Source: WHSV01 sp050694055
Lineage (GTDB): Bacteria; Actinomycetota; CADDZG01; WHSQ01
NCBI GenBank assembly: GCA_050694055.1
Contig: JBOGWX010000165.1
Coordinates: 1 to 35,684 of the forward strand
Reading direction: 5' to 3'
Length of the DNA stretch: 35,684 nucleotides
Shown here: positions 1 to 7,373 of the stretch, in pieces
How the letters are laid out: every line of letters starts with the position of its first letter
Position numbering within the stretch: the stretch's first letter is position 1
Made by a program: the position numbers and the translations under genes
Notes under the pieces: generated by a model
What the model was told of the DNA's origin: nothing
Seen by the model: only the letters and a program-made list of their open reading frames with translations
The model's database searches: none

Positions 1-268
1 CGCCCGAGCCGCCCGCGCCCGAGCCCGCGGAGCCGCCGGCATCCAATCCGCCCGCGCCCGCACCCGAGCCCGAACCAGAGCCCTCGAGATCGGCCAGGCC
101 GCCGCTCGACCCCGGACCCGCATCGGGGATGCCGTCGCCGTCGAGGTCCGCGAACGCTCCCGCCGGCCCCACCTGGTCGCTGACACCAGGCTTCTGTCCA
201 CAGGCCGCAGAGACCAAGACCACGAGTCCGAGGAGAGCGATCAGCTGGATGCGGGCGGGTCGAGTCAT
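1..268 (-). CDS. Lipoprotein, N-terminal part (cut by window edge)
   Basis: The visible 89 residues start at ATG (268-266), with a GAGGAAGG ribosome-binding site about 12 nt upstream inside the end of the preceding gene. A charged N-terminus and hydrophobic stretch lead to a lipobox (VSAAC), so this is an exported lipoprotein anchored on the outer face of the membrane. Just after the cysteine comes DLDGDGIPD, which fits a DxDxDGxxD calcium-binding loop. A long Gly/Ser/Ala low-complexity stretch then runs to the window edge. The folded domain lies outside the window. The start CGQKPG resembles solute-binding lipoproteins of ABC importers in uncultured actinobacteria, but that is only a memory-based impression. 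The gene lies 7 nt after the stop of the secreted protein upstream, so the two are probably one operon. Confidence 0.75.
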   Translation of the reverse strand, partial: MTRPARIQLIALLGLVVLVSAACGQKPGVSDQVGPAGAFADLDGDGIPDAGPGSSGGLADLEGSGSGSGAGAGGLDAGGSAGSGAGGSG

Positions 269-275
269 GGTTCGC

Positions 276-1535
276 CTAGGCCTTCCTCTTGAGAGGCAGC
301 TTGGTTGCGATCGCACGCGCCCTGCCCCCGAGCGATTTCAGGCCGCCGGCCAGCGCCGCCAGAGGTCCCTCGCTCAGCGGCAGCGGCGCGGAGGTTCCCC
401 GTCGCTGCTGGTTGAGCTTGTGTATCTGAGCCAGAACCCCGTTGGGGCGCACCCCGCTGTGGCTCTCGAAGACCACCGAGCGCACCGCGGAGAAGCCGAT
501 GAGCCCCGCCAGCAGAGCAAGCCACACGTAGCCGGGAAGTCCACCGGGGACGGCCGGGATGGCGTCCGAGGCCAGCTCGGCGTCGCCCTCCGCCTGCTCG
601 GGCGCAGCGGCCTCGCCGGCCTCGCCGGTCACGTCGGTCGCGCCTCCCAGATCTCCGCCGCCGTCCGTGGACGAGGTGTCCAGGGAGCCCGAGGAACCCA
701 GGTCACCGCCCGAGCTCCCGAGATCACCGCCCGAGCCGCCGCCGGCGCCGAGGCCGCCCAGCGGGTCGGGAAGCTTCGCGGGGATGAAGTCGAGCCTCGT
801 TTCGACCCCCTTGACGTCCTCGGAACCCTGGAACACCACGCGCCAGTTGGAGTCTCCGGGACCCGCCTTCTTGGGCTCCACCGGCATGATCATGATGCCG
901 GTGGCGAAGGAACCCTCCTTGACCCACTGCTGCGCGGGCGCGGTCAGGTCGAAGGTCCACTCGAAGCGATCCACCGGGGGCCCGTCCTTGGCCGCTTTGA
1001 TCTTGGTGCGCTTGCCGAGGATCGGCTTCTTGGGGCAGGTGAACTTGGGGGCCTCCTTGTACTGACGGGCCTCGCCTCCGCCGAAGATCTTGTCGATGAG
1101 GCACGCCTCGAGCTGCTTGCCCTCGGCGTTGTAGGGCCGGCTCTGTTCGTCCGAGGCCTCCAGAAAGGTGACCGTGAACTCGTTGACCTTGGAGCCCATC
1201 GGCGCGATCGAGAGGTCGAAGGCCGTGGCGGAGATCTTGTCGGGGGTCTTGTAGTCGCCCCCCACGACCTCGATGGGCAGACGGCCCGGTTTACAGGTCT
1301 CCTGGGGGTTGGCCACGCCCTCGGCGCCGGGGCAGAACTGCACGTTGCCCGGTCCGACGGTGGCCACGTCGGTGCCCGAGGTGGGGTCTTGCACGCTTTT
1401 CTGGGTCTGGTTCTCCCAGTACCAGGAATAGGTGGTAACGAAGGGCTCCTCGACCTCGGCGGCAGCCGGTGCCACGGGAGCGAGGGCGAAGACGAGCGCC
1501 GTCAGCGCTGCGAGCGATAGCAACCTGCCCCTCAC
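276..1535 (-). CDS. Secreted protein with Gly/Ser linker and C-terminal membrane anchor
   Basis: This 419-residue protein starts at GTG with GGGAGG 4 nt upstream; a further 28 in-frame codons upstream lack a ribosome site. A signal peptide (about residues 1-26, ending PAAAE) is followed by an ectodomain of about 230 residues containing several cysteines. A Gly/Ser/Asp/Thr linker with repeated GGDLGSS units follows, then one transmembrane helix near residues 345-365 (YVWLALLAGLIGFSAV) and a short basic cytoplasmic tail. I do not recognise the ectodomain. The layout is that of a surface protein held at the membrane by its C-terminus. The lipoprotein gene follows after 7 nt, and it too has a Gly/Ser-rich region, so the pair may act together in the envelope. 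Confidence 0.8.
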   Translation of the reverse strand: MRGRLLSLAALTALVFALAPVAPAAAEVEEPFVTTYSWYWENQTQKSVQDPTSGTDVATVGPGNVQFCPGAEGVANPQETCKPGRLPIEVVGGDYKTPDKISATAFDLSIAPMGSKVNEFTVTFLEASDEQSRPYNAEGKQLEACLIDKIFGGGEARQYKEAPKFTCPKKPILGKRTKIKAAKDGPPVDRFEWTFDLTAPAQQWVKEGSFATGIMIMPVEPKKAGPGDSNWRVVFQGSEDVKGVETRLDFIPAKLPDPLGGLGAGGGSGGDLGSSGGDLGSSGSLDTSSTDGGGDLGGATDVTGEAGEAAAPEQAEGDAELASDAIPAVPGGLPGYVWLALLAGLIGFSAVRSVVFESHSGVRPNGVLAQIHKLNQQRRGTSAPLPLSEGPLAALAGGLKSLGGRARAIATKLPLKRKA

Positions 1536-1672
1536 GCGTCCTCCCACTAGAGTTTCCGCCTGGTGTTTTTTTGAGGCTTCAGAGCAAGGAGTTCTGCCCG
1601 CGCGCGTCAAATCCTGCACTCCAGGCTCGATTTCCCCATAAGTAACCAGGCGGGGGAGAAGCGGAGGACGTC

Positions 1673-2206
1673 GTGAAGAAGCTCATGGCCATGCTGAGGT
1701 CGATTCGGGACGACGAGGAGCGCCGCGCCCGCAGCGGCAAGTTTCTCGGGCTGCTGTTCATCGCGCTGGGCTTCGTCTTGATCGGCAAGGCCTGGGACGG
1801 CGCCGCGAGCATCAACTTCGTGCAGGGGCAGATGCCCTACCTGCTGTCGGGCGGCTTCATGGGGCTCGCGCTGGTCATCACCGGCTGCACGCTGCTCTTC
1901 ATGACGACGCTGAGAAGCGAGCGGCGGGCGCTGCACGACAAGTTCGACGAGATGGCGACGCTGCTGGGCCGCAACCTCAACCGCTTGGGGGCAGCGGCGA
2001 ACGGCAGCGCGACGGGGGCCGGCGCCGAGCAGGTCGTGGCCGGCGTGACCGTCTATCACCGAGCGGGCTGCAAGATCCTGGAGGGCAAGGACGAGGCCGT
2101 GACGATCACGGTGCAGCAGGCGGCCGCGGAGGGGCTCAGCCCCTGCCGGTCGTGTGAGCCGCCGAAGCTGGCGGAGGTCGCCTCCCGCGCTACGACAGAG
2201 TCCTGA
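1673..2206 (+). CDS. Two-helix membrane protein with Ada-like zinc-binding motif
   Basis: 177 residues, starting at GTG with GGAGG 5-6 nt upstream. A charged N-terminal segment (residues 1-22) is followed by two hydrophobic helices, near 23-40 (FLGLLFIALGFVLIGKAW) and 55-80. A soluble C-terminal part carries YHRAGC and, about 30 residues later, GLSPCRSCEP. This matches the metal-binding domain of Ada (C-x3-C ... GFRPCxxCxP), with His taking the place of the first Cys, giving a likely His-Cys3 zinc site. No helix-turn-helix or alkyltransferase domain is present, so it is not a DNA-repair Ada protein. The function is unknown. It is divergent from the secreted protein at 1535, and its 3' end overlaps the convergent DUF1015 gene by 17 bp. 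Confidence 0.8.
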   Translation: MKKLMAMLRSIRDDEERRARSGKFLGLLFIALGFVLIGKAWDGAASINFVQGQMPYLLSGGFMGLALVITGCTLLFMTTLRSERRALHDKFDEMATLLGRNLNRLGAAANGSATGAGAEQVVAGVTVYHRAGCKILEGKDEAVTITVQQAAAEGLSPCRSCEPPKLAEVASRATTES

Positions 2207-3425
2207 AGACCAGTCCGGTTAGCGCCTTCGGCCAGAAGTAGCTCGCCTTCTGGGGCATCCGCTCGCCCGCGCGAGCCACCTCCACGACCTGAGCCGGGTG
2301 CAACGCCCGCAGGAGGATTCCCGCGGTCCAGCCCTCGCGGTCGACGAGCCTGAGGATCTCCTCCGGGTCCTTTGAGAAACGCAGGTCGTCGACCCCCTCG
2401 GGGAGCACGAGCGGGAGCACGGCCTCGTGGAGCGCCACGACGTCGAGGTCCCTCCAGGCCCTCGCCCGCCGGCCCACCTGCTCGACCACCGCCGCATCGC
2501 TGACCTCGACCAGGGCCTCGCCGCGCGCCGAGCGCAGCAGGAAGGGATGGTCTGCGGTGGAATGGCTCAGCGCCGCCGCTCCGCTGGACCCGTTGTCGAC
2601 GGGCTTGACCGGGAACCGCTCGGCCAGGCGCCGGTCCAGCTCGTGCGCTCCGACGCCGGTCTTGAGCGCCCGGTGGTAGGGCAGCACCACGAGATCCTCG
2701 TCGTCGGCGTCGACGCAGAAGCACATGACCGACCGGTGGTCGCCCGCGGCCGGGACCGACTGACTGTAGGCGAGCGCGGTCTCGTAACGATGATGCCCGT
2801 CGGCGATCACGAGGGGGCCGCGGCGCAGCGCGCCGGCGATCAGCGCGCACTCGGCCGGAGCCGAGATGATCCAGAGCCGGTGGAGCGTGCCGTGCTCGTC
2901 GGCGAAGCGGGCCACCGTCGGCCGGTTCTCCAGCTCGTCCAGATACGGGGTGAGGCTCCCCGAACCCCGGTAGATCGAGTAGATCGGCGAGAGGTTGACG
3001 GGCAGCGCCTTCATCAGCGAGAGGCGCTCCTCGATCGGGTCGGGCATGGTCCGCTCGTGGGGCAGCACTCCCGAGGCCTCGCCGTAGGGGCCGAGCGCCA
3101 GCGCCCCGATGACGCCCGCAACCCTGCAGCGACGGCCCTCGTGCGAGACGAAGTCCTGCCGGTAGACGTAGAAGGACTCGGCGTCGTCCCGCACCACGAT
3201 GCCCTCGTCGACCCAGCGGCGCCAGACATCGGCGACTTCGTGGTTGCGCTCGTCGCGGTCCTCGTGGGCCTGGGACAGCTCGAGGTGGACGGCGTTGGCG
3301 GGGTTGAGCTCGTGCAGTCGCTGCTGCTCTGCCGATGAGATGACGTCGTACGGCGGACACACGAGGTCGCGCAGGTGCGCCGCGTCGGCATATCGCATCC
3401 CGCGAAAAGGTGAAAGCTCGGGCAT
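2190..3425 (-). CDS. DUF1015 family protein (SerK-like fold)
   Basis: 411 residues from ATG at 3425. The open frame continues upstream, but MPELSPFRG is the usual N-terminus of this family. Recognisable family features are the CPPYDVIS segment near residue 26, the early NP.N.vhLel stretch, the central IADGHHRYETAL motif and the FPVKPV region toward the C-terminus. DUF1015 proteins (PF06245) are about 400 residues and cytoplasmic. They are related to the archaeal free-serine kinase SerK in the ParB/sulfiredoxin superfamily, where the DGHHR segment is the conserved nucleotide-binding core. Whether this copy phosphorylates serine is inference. No clear Shine-Dalgarno sequence is seen. The trpB2 gene lies 64 bp upstream on the same strand, and a serine-related role would fit that neighbour. 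Confidence 0.85.
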   Translation of the reverse strand: MPELSPFRGMRYADAAHLRDLVCPPYDVISSAEQQRLHELNPANAVHLELSQAHEDRDERNHEVADVWRRWVDEGIVVRDDAESFYVYRQDFVSHEGRRCRVAGVIGALALGPYGEASGVLPHERTMPDPIEERLSLMKALPVNLSPIYSIYRGSGSLTPYLDELENRPTVARFADEHGTLHRLWIISAPAECALIAGALRRGPLVIADGHHRYETALAYSQSVPAAGDHRSVMCFCVDADDEDLVVLPYHRALKTGVGAHELDRRLAERFPVKPVDNGSSGAAALSHSTADHPFLLRSARGEALVEVSDAAVVEQVGRRARAWRDLDVVALHEAVLPLVLPEGVDDLRFSKDPEEILRLVDREGWTAGILLRALHPAQVVEVARAGERMPQKASYFWPKALTGLVFRTLS

Positions 3426-3442
3426 AGAGCCCGCATGATATT

Positions 3443-3471
3443 CGAGCCCGCCCGGGTGAGCGGGAAGCTCG
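3443..3471 (-). terminator. Hairpin between trpB2 and the DUF1015 gene
   Basis: CGAGCCCGC (3443-3451) pairs with GCGG (3460-3463) and GCTCG (3467-3471), leaving a 3-nt bulge and an 8-nt loop. It lies just after the trpB2 stop and just before the DUF1015 start. No T-tract follows, so it may attenuate rather than terminate. Confidence 0.3.
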
Positions 3472-3489
3472 GGTGTGGTCGGAGGTCGC

Positions 3490-4875
3490 CTAGGTGCCGG
3501 CCGGTTGCGCCGGAAGCGTCGCCAGGGAGGCCTCCAACTCCTCTTCGCTGAGCTGCAGATCCTCGAGCTTGCCTTCGAGGAATGCCTCGTAGGCGCTGAT
3601 GTCGAAGTGTCCGTGACCGCAGAGGTTGAACAGCACGACGCGCTCCTCGTCGGCCCGCTGCGCCGCAAGCGCCTCGTCGATGGCGCCCTTGAGCGCGTGA
3701 GCGGGCTCGGGCCCGGGGAGCCAGCCCTCGGAGCGAGCGAACATGACGGCCGCCTCGAACACCGGAACCTGCGGGTAGGCCCTAGCCTCGTAGAGACCGG
3801 CCTTGACCAGGCCCGAGAGACTGGGAGCGTCGCCGTGGTAGCGGAGACCGCCGGCGTGAACGGGGGCCGGGACGAAATCATGGCCCAGCGTGTACATGGG
3901 CATCAGCGGCGTCATGCCCGCGGTGTCGCCGAAGTCGTAGGCATAAGTGCCGCGCGTCAGTGTGGGACAGGCCTCTGGTTCGACGGCGAGAAATCTGGTT
4001 TGCGCGGCCCCCGACAGCACGTCGGCCGCGTAGGGATAGGAGAGGCCCGCATAGTTCGAGCCGCCTCCCACGCAGCCCACCACGACGTCGGGCGCGTCCT
4101 CGAAGGCGTCCATCTGCTTCTTGGCCTCGAGCCCGATGATGGTCTGGTGGGTACAGACGTGATTGAGGACGCTGCCGAGCGAGTAATGCGTGTCCTCGTT
4201 CTGCGCCGCCACCTCGACGGCTTCGGAGATGGCGATGCCGAGCGAGCCGGTCGAGTCCGGGTGATCGGCGAGGATCTTGCGGCCGGCCTCGGTTCGGTCC
4301 GTCGGTGAGGCGTGCACGGTTGCGCCCCAGGTCTCCATGAGGATGCGCCGGCCCGGCTTCTGCTCGTAGGAGACCTTGACCATGAAGACCTGGCACTCGA
4401 GGTCGAACAGCGCGCACGCGTATGCGAGCGACGAGCCCCACTGGCCCGCGCCGGTCTCCGTCGTCAGCTTGCGGGTTCCCGCCTGCTGGTTGAAAAAGGC
4501 CTGCGGCACCGCGGTGTTGGGTTTGTGCGAGCCTCCGGGGGAGACGCCCTCCCACTTGTAGTAGATGCGCTGCTTGCCGGGAGTGAGCCCGAGCGCCTTC
4601 TCCAGCCGGTGGGCGCGGTACAAAGGAGAGGGCCGCCAGGCCTTGAAGACGTCCAGCACTTCGCCGGGAATGTCGATCCACCGGTCGCTCGACACCTCTT
4701 GCAGAATGAGCGACTCGGGGAACAGGGGAGCGAGGTCGGCGGGGCCGACCGGCTCGCCGGTGCCGGGGTGCAGAGGGGGCAGCGGTTCTCCCGGAAGGTC
4801 GGGCAGGATGTTGTACCAGGCGGTCGGAATCTCCGACTCCGGAAGAACGACCTTGACGACATCGGTGCGCGGCAT
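3490..4875 (-). CDS. trpB2: TrpB2-type tryptophan synthase beta chain
   Basis: This 461-residue PLP enzyme condenses indole with L-serine to give tryptophan. The PLP lysine is K118 in GGSHKPNT, the phosphate-binding loop is GGGSN at 270-274, and the ETGAGQWG segment at 140-147 is the catalytic-glutamate region. The length (about 450 rather than 400) and the N-terminal extension (WYNILPDLP...) place it in the TrpB2 group, which works without a TrpA partner; no trpA, trpC or other trp gene is in the window. ATG at 4875 has AGGGGG about 5 nt upstream. A promoter-like TTGACA/TACGGT pair lies upstream at 4943-4913. TrpB2 in actinobacteria is generally an indole-salvage enzyme. Confidence 0.92.
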   Translation of the reverse strand: MPRTDVVKVVLPESEIPTAWYNILPDLPGEPLPPLHPGTGEPVGPADLAPLFPESLILQEVSSDRWIDIPGEVLDVFKAWRPSPLYRAHRLEKALGLTPGKQRIYYKWEGVSPGGSHKPNTAVPQAFFNQQAGTRKLTTETGAGQWGSSLAYACALFDLECQVFMVKVSYEQKPGRRILMETWGATVHASPTDRTEAGRKILADHPDSTGSLGIAISEAVEVAAQNEDTHYSLGSVLNHVCTHQTIIGLEAKKQMDAFEDAPDVVVGCVGGGSNYAGLSYPYAADVLSGAAQTRFLAVEPEACPTLTRGTYAYDFGDTAGMTPLMPMYTLGHDFVPAPVHAGGLRYHGDAPSLSGLVKAGLYEARAYPQVPVFEAAVMFARSEGWLPGPEPAHALKGAIDEALAAQRADEERVVLFNLCGHGHFDISAYEAFLEGKLEDLQLSEEELEASLATLPAQPAGT

Positions 4876-4908
4876 GACGCCCCCTGTTCTCGCGCGGCGG
4901 ATACAGAG

Positions 4909-4944
4909 CTTGACCGTATGCCGGGGGCATAGTTTGTTGTCAAG
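4909..4944 (-). promoter_or_regulatory. Promoter of trpB2 with nested inverted repeats
   Basis: On the minus strand TTGACA (4943-4938) and TACGGT (4918-4913) are spaced 19 nt, a reasonable promoter upstream of trpB2. The spacer holds a perfect 6-bp inverted repeat, TATGCC-ggg-GGCATA (4917-4931). An outer repeat CTTGAC/GTCAAG (4909-4914 and 4939-4944) flanks it. The region separates trpB2 from the divergent decarboxylase operon, so it is a plausible shared operator. The regulator is not in the window. Confidence 0.45.
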
Positions 4945-4991
4945 ACCTGCGAGCGATCGCGCGCGGGTGGGAGCTACGGGGGGAGTCGGCG

Positions 4992-5510
4992 TTGCCGGTC
5001 TCGGAGACCAGCTCGAAGGTCATCTACGATGCGCTCAAGACGGTCGACGTCGGCCTGATCTCGGCCCTGCCCGAGACCTGGCTCGTTCACCTGATCCGCA
5101 TGGCCGACGACGATCCCGGCATGACCCTGGTGCGGCTCGCCAAGGAGGAAGAGGGCGTCGGCATCTCGACCGGAGCGCATTTCGCGGGCGTGCGTTCGGC
5201 ATTGCTGATGCAGAATCACGGCTTCCTGCAATCGATCAACGGAATCGTGTCGTGCGCGCTCCTCTACAAGATTCCGCTGCTGATGCTCATCAGCGACCGC
5301 GGTCATCTCGGCGAACCCGATCCGTGGCAGACGGAGGGCGGGCGCTACACCCGTCACGTGCTCGATGCCCTGCGGATCGTGCATTCCGAGCTGAAGGACG
5401 CGGCCACCGTTCCGCACGAGATCGCCGAGGCCATGACGCTCGCACAATCGTCTCTGTCTCCCGTGGCGCTGTTGCTCACGCGCGACCTCATGTGGGAGGC
5501 CGGGTCATGA
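4992..5510 (+). CDS. ThDP enzyme, PYR-domain subunit (ComD-like)
   Basis: 172 residues, starting at TTG with GGGGGAG 6-7 nt upstream. It is a stand-alone PYR-type thiamine-diphosphate domain like ComD, the alpha subunit of sulfopyruvate decarboxylase (about 170 residues). The KEEEGVGI segment near residue 54 supplies the glutamate that activates the ThDP aminopyrimidine, and MQNHGFLQSING matches the family's mQNsGlgNsiN block. It must pair with a PP-domain subunit, which is the next gene (4-bp ATGA overlap). Sulfopyruvate or phosphonopyruvate decarboxylation is known for relatives, but no coenzyme M or phosphonate gene is nearby, so the substrate is open; a 2-oxo acid is the safe inference. 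Confidence 0.82.
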   Translation: MPVSETSSKVIYDALKTVDVGLISALPETWLVHLIRMADDDPGMTLVRLAKEEEGVGISTGAHFAGVRSALLMQNHGFLQSINGIVSCALLYKIPLLMLISDRGHLGEPDPWQTEGGRYTRHVLDALRIVHSELKDAATVPHEIAEAMTLAQSSLSPVALLLTRDLMWEAGS

Positions 5511-6166
5511 AGAGGATCGAGTGCCTCGAGGCGATTTACGACGACCTGCGCGAGTGTGCGGTCGTTACGATCATGGGTGCGGTCGCCGCGGAGCTGTACT
5601 CGCTCGGTCATCGTGCCAACTTCTTCTATCTCGAGCACGCGATGGGACTGGCTTCCTCGGTGGGGCTGGGAATCGCTCTGTCACAACCTCACCGCCGGGT
5701 GGTCGTGATCGATGGCGACGGTTCGGTGTTGATGAACCTCGGAGGATTGACGACGCTGGCGCGCTACGCGCCGGGAAACCTCACGCACCTCGTGTTCGAC
5801 AACGAGTCGCTGCTGAGCGTCGGCGGCTTTCCCACCGCGACGGCAACGGGTTCCGATCTGGCCGCGATGGCGAAGGGGGCCGGCATTGCGAACACCGGCA
5901 CCCACGAGTCACTCGACGGCTTCGTAGGAGCGGCGCGTGTTGCCCTGGCGTCGAACGAGCTGCACTGTCTCGTGGCCAAGGTCGAAGCCCTCGGACCGGC
6001 CGCCTTCCATATGGATCTCGCGTTGCTCGAGAATCGCTTCGAGTTCGCCCGCGCGCTGCGCCCCGATCTCCCCGGAGATCGGCTGCTTCCTCACAGGGAG
6101 CGAGGCGCGGAGCCACTGACCGACGAGCCCACACTCGACCCACCTCAAGAGGAGGACGCTCCATGA
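5507..6166 (+). CDS. ThDP enzyme, PP-domain subunit (ComE-like)
   Basis: 219 residues from the ATG that overlaps the stop of the upstream subunit. It carries the Mg2+/diphosphate-binding signature, GDGSVLMNLGGL ending in FDNES about 30 residues later, plus the MGLASSVGLGIAL helix typical of the PP domain. It corresponds to ComE, the beta subunit of sulfopyruvate decarboxylase, and with ComD makes the active site at the subunit interface. A Pro/Glu-rich tail of about 30 residues (after RPDLPGD) extends beyond the ~190-residue family length. It overlaps the cyclase-family gene downstream by 4 bp, so all three products are likely made in step. Confidence 0.83.
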   Translation: MKRIECLEAIYDDLRECAVVTIMGAVAAELYSLGHRANFFYLEHAMGLASSVGLGIALSQPHRRVVVIDGDGSVLMNLGGLTTLARYAPGNLTHLVFDNESLLSVGGFPTATATGSDLAAMAKGAGIANTGTHESLDGFVGAARVALASNELHCLVAKVEALGPAAFHMDLALLENRFEFARALRPDLPGDRLLPHRERGAEPLTDEPTLDPPQEEDAP

Positions 6167-6939
6167 CCGCAGAGCTCACCGGGTTGTTGGAATCGCTCGC
6201 ATCGGGATCGGTGCGCGTCGTGGACCTCACACAGCCCCTGTCCGAGGCGACTCCGATCATTCAGCTGCCCGAGCCCTTCGTGAACACGCCCGGTTTCAAA
6301 ATGGAGGAGTTGAGCCGTTACGACGAACGGGGGCCGGGCTGGTACTGGAACCGCCTCGAGGTAGGCGAGCACGTGGGCACGCACTTCGACGCGCCCATCC
6401 ACTGGGTCACCGGCAAGGATCGAGAGGACCTCGCCTCCATCGACGCAGCCAAGTTGATCGGGCCCGCAGTGGTGGTGGACAAGAGCTCCGAGGCGGCGGA
6501 CGATCCCGATTTCCTTCTGACCGTCGATCACCTGAAGGACTTCGAGAACCGGCACGGCGCGTTTCCCGAGGGTGGATGGCTGCTGCTCCGCACCGGCTGG
6601 GACGCGCGGGCCACGGATCAGGCGGCGTTCCTCAACGCCGACGACACCGGCCCCCACACGCCCGGCCCGGACGTCGAGTGCGCCCGCTGGCTGGCGCAGG
6701 AGTCTCCCTTCGTCGGGCTCGGCGTCGAGACCGTCGGCACCGACGCCGGCATCGCGCACGGCTTCGATCCGGCGTTTCCCTGTCACCACTTCATGCACGG
6801 CGCGGGGAAGTTCGGGCTCACGCAACTGGCCAACCTGGCGAAGCTTCCTCCGACCGGAGCGCTGCTAATCGCGGCGCCGCTGAAGATCGTCGACGGCTCG
6901 GGGAGCCCGGCGCGCGCCCTCGCTTTGGTCCCGGCCTGA
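6163..6939 (+). CDS. Cyclase-family metal-dependent hydrolase
   Basis: 258 residues, ATG with an AAGAGGAGG site about 9 nt upstream. It belongs to PF04199 (kynurenine formamidase/isatin hydrolase family): the metal-binding signature HVGTHFDAPIH lies near residues 70-80, VVDLTQPLSEATP near the N-terminus, and GLGVETVGTDAG in the second half. These enzymes use Zn2+ or Mn2+ to hydrolyse amides or lactams, or to cyclise or open rings. Third gene of a tightly overlapping operon with the split ThDP decarboxylase, it probably acts on the same metabolite before or after decarboxylation. Kynurenine formamidase activity is possible, and would be notable because an anthranilate-type pathway lies a few kb away, but no other kynurenine gene is seen. 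Confidence 0.82.
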   Translation: MTAELTGLLESLASGSVRVVDLTQPLSEATPIIQLPEPFVNTPGFKMEELSRYDERGPGWYWNRLEVGEHVGTHFDAPIHWVTGKDREDLASIDAAKLIGPAVVVDKSSEAADDPDFLLTVDHLKDFENRHGAFPEGGWLLLRTGWDARATDQAAFLNADDTGPHTPGPDVECARWLAQESPFVGLGVETVGTDAGIAHGFDPAFPCHHFMHGAGKFGLTQLANLAKLPPTGALLIAAPLKIVDGSGSPARALALVPA

Positions 6940-6965
6940 CCCGGTCCACCCTGCTCACAACTCTC

Positions 6966-7003
6966 GGACCCTCAGAGGCGCGTGAGACGCAACCTCAGGG
7001 TCC
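6966..7003 (+). terminator. Inverted repeat after the decarboxylase-cyclase operon
   Basis: GGACCCT (6966-6972) and AGGGTCC (6997-7003) form a perfect 7-bp stem with a 24-nt loop, 27 nt after the cyclase stop. There is no T-tract. With the next hairpin it sits between convergent operons. Confidence 0.35.
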
Positions 7004-7038
7004 AGGAGTGCGGGCCGCGGGAGGTTCGATCAAACGGC

Positions 7039-7057
7039 GGTGCCCGTAGGGGGCACC
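7039..7057. terminator. Hairpin between convergent operons
   Basis: GGTGCCC (7039-7045), loop GTAGG, GGGCACC (7051-7057): a 7-bp perfect GC-rich stem, 17 nt beyond the stop of the minus-strand gene at 7074. It could end transcription from either side. No T-tract is seen. Confidence 0.4.
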
Positions 7058-7073
7058 CAGGCCCGAGTGGCCG

Positions 7074-7355
7074 TTACTTGGCTTCCCCGGGACTCCCGCC
7101 CCTAGTCCCCATGTCGTTTCCGTCGGAAACAGGCGAAGGTGGCTCTATCGGCGGGGGATCCTGCACAGGAGCTCGGTCATCGCTAACCATGCTGGCGATC
7201 TCCGTAGCGGCGGCAATCCTGTCCTTGCGGTCGAACATCATGCGATCTATGAAGCGTCCGAGGCTCTGAATGTGCTCTCCTCCGCCTGAAACAGGTGGAG
7301 GAAGCAAGGACTCCGATTCAGGAGTCGCCGACTGGCGCTCTGGCTGGGCTGTCAT
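7074..7355 (-). CDS. Small hypothetical protein, soluble, proline-rich ends
   Basis: 93 residues from ATG at 7355 (GTAGAAG upstream). The first and last thirds are rich in Pro, Ser, Glu and Gly and look disordered. The centre (about residues 28-60, with FIDRMMFDRKDRIAAATEIASM) looks helical and amphipathic. There is no signal peptide or membrane segment, and I do not recognise it. It begins 18 bp after the stop of the three-helix membrane protein and shares that gene's lower GC content, so the two are likely co-transcribed and may work together. Confidence 0.6.
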   Translation of the reverse strand: MTAQPERQSATPESESLLPPPVSGGGEHIQSLGRFIDRMMFDRKDRIAAATEIASMVSDDRAPVQDPPPIEPPSPVSDGNDMGTRGGSPGEAK

Positions 7356-7373
7356 TCTTCTACCTAACCACCT

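Noticed and set aside
129..1520. Long plus-strand open frame of 463 codons
   Set aside because: It is antisense to the secreted protein (276-1535) and the lipoprotein, with Arg/Gly-rich composition typical of high-GC shadow frames and no recognisable domain.
3426..3881. Upstream extension of the DUF1015 frame
   Set aside because: It runs into trpB2 antisense, and the family N-terminus begins at the ATG at 3425.
7005..7060. GGTTCGATC, resembling a tRNA T-loop
   Set aside because: The flanks do not form a T-stem, and no acceptor stem, anticodon arm or D-loop could be built around it.
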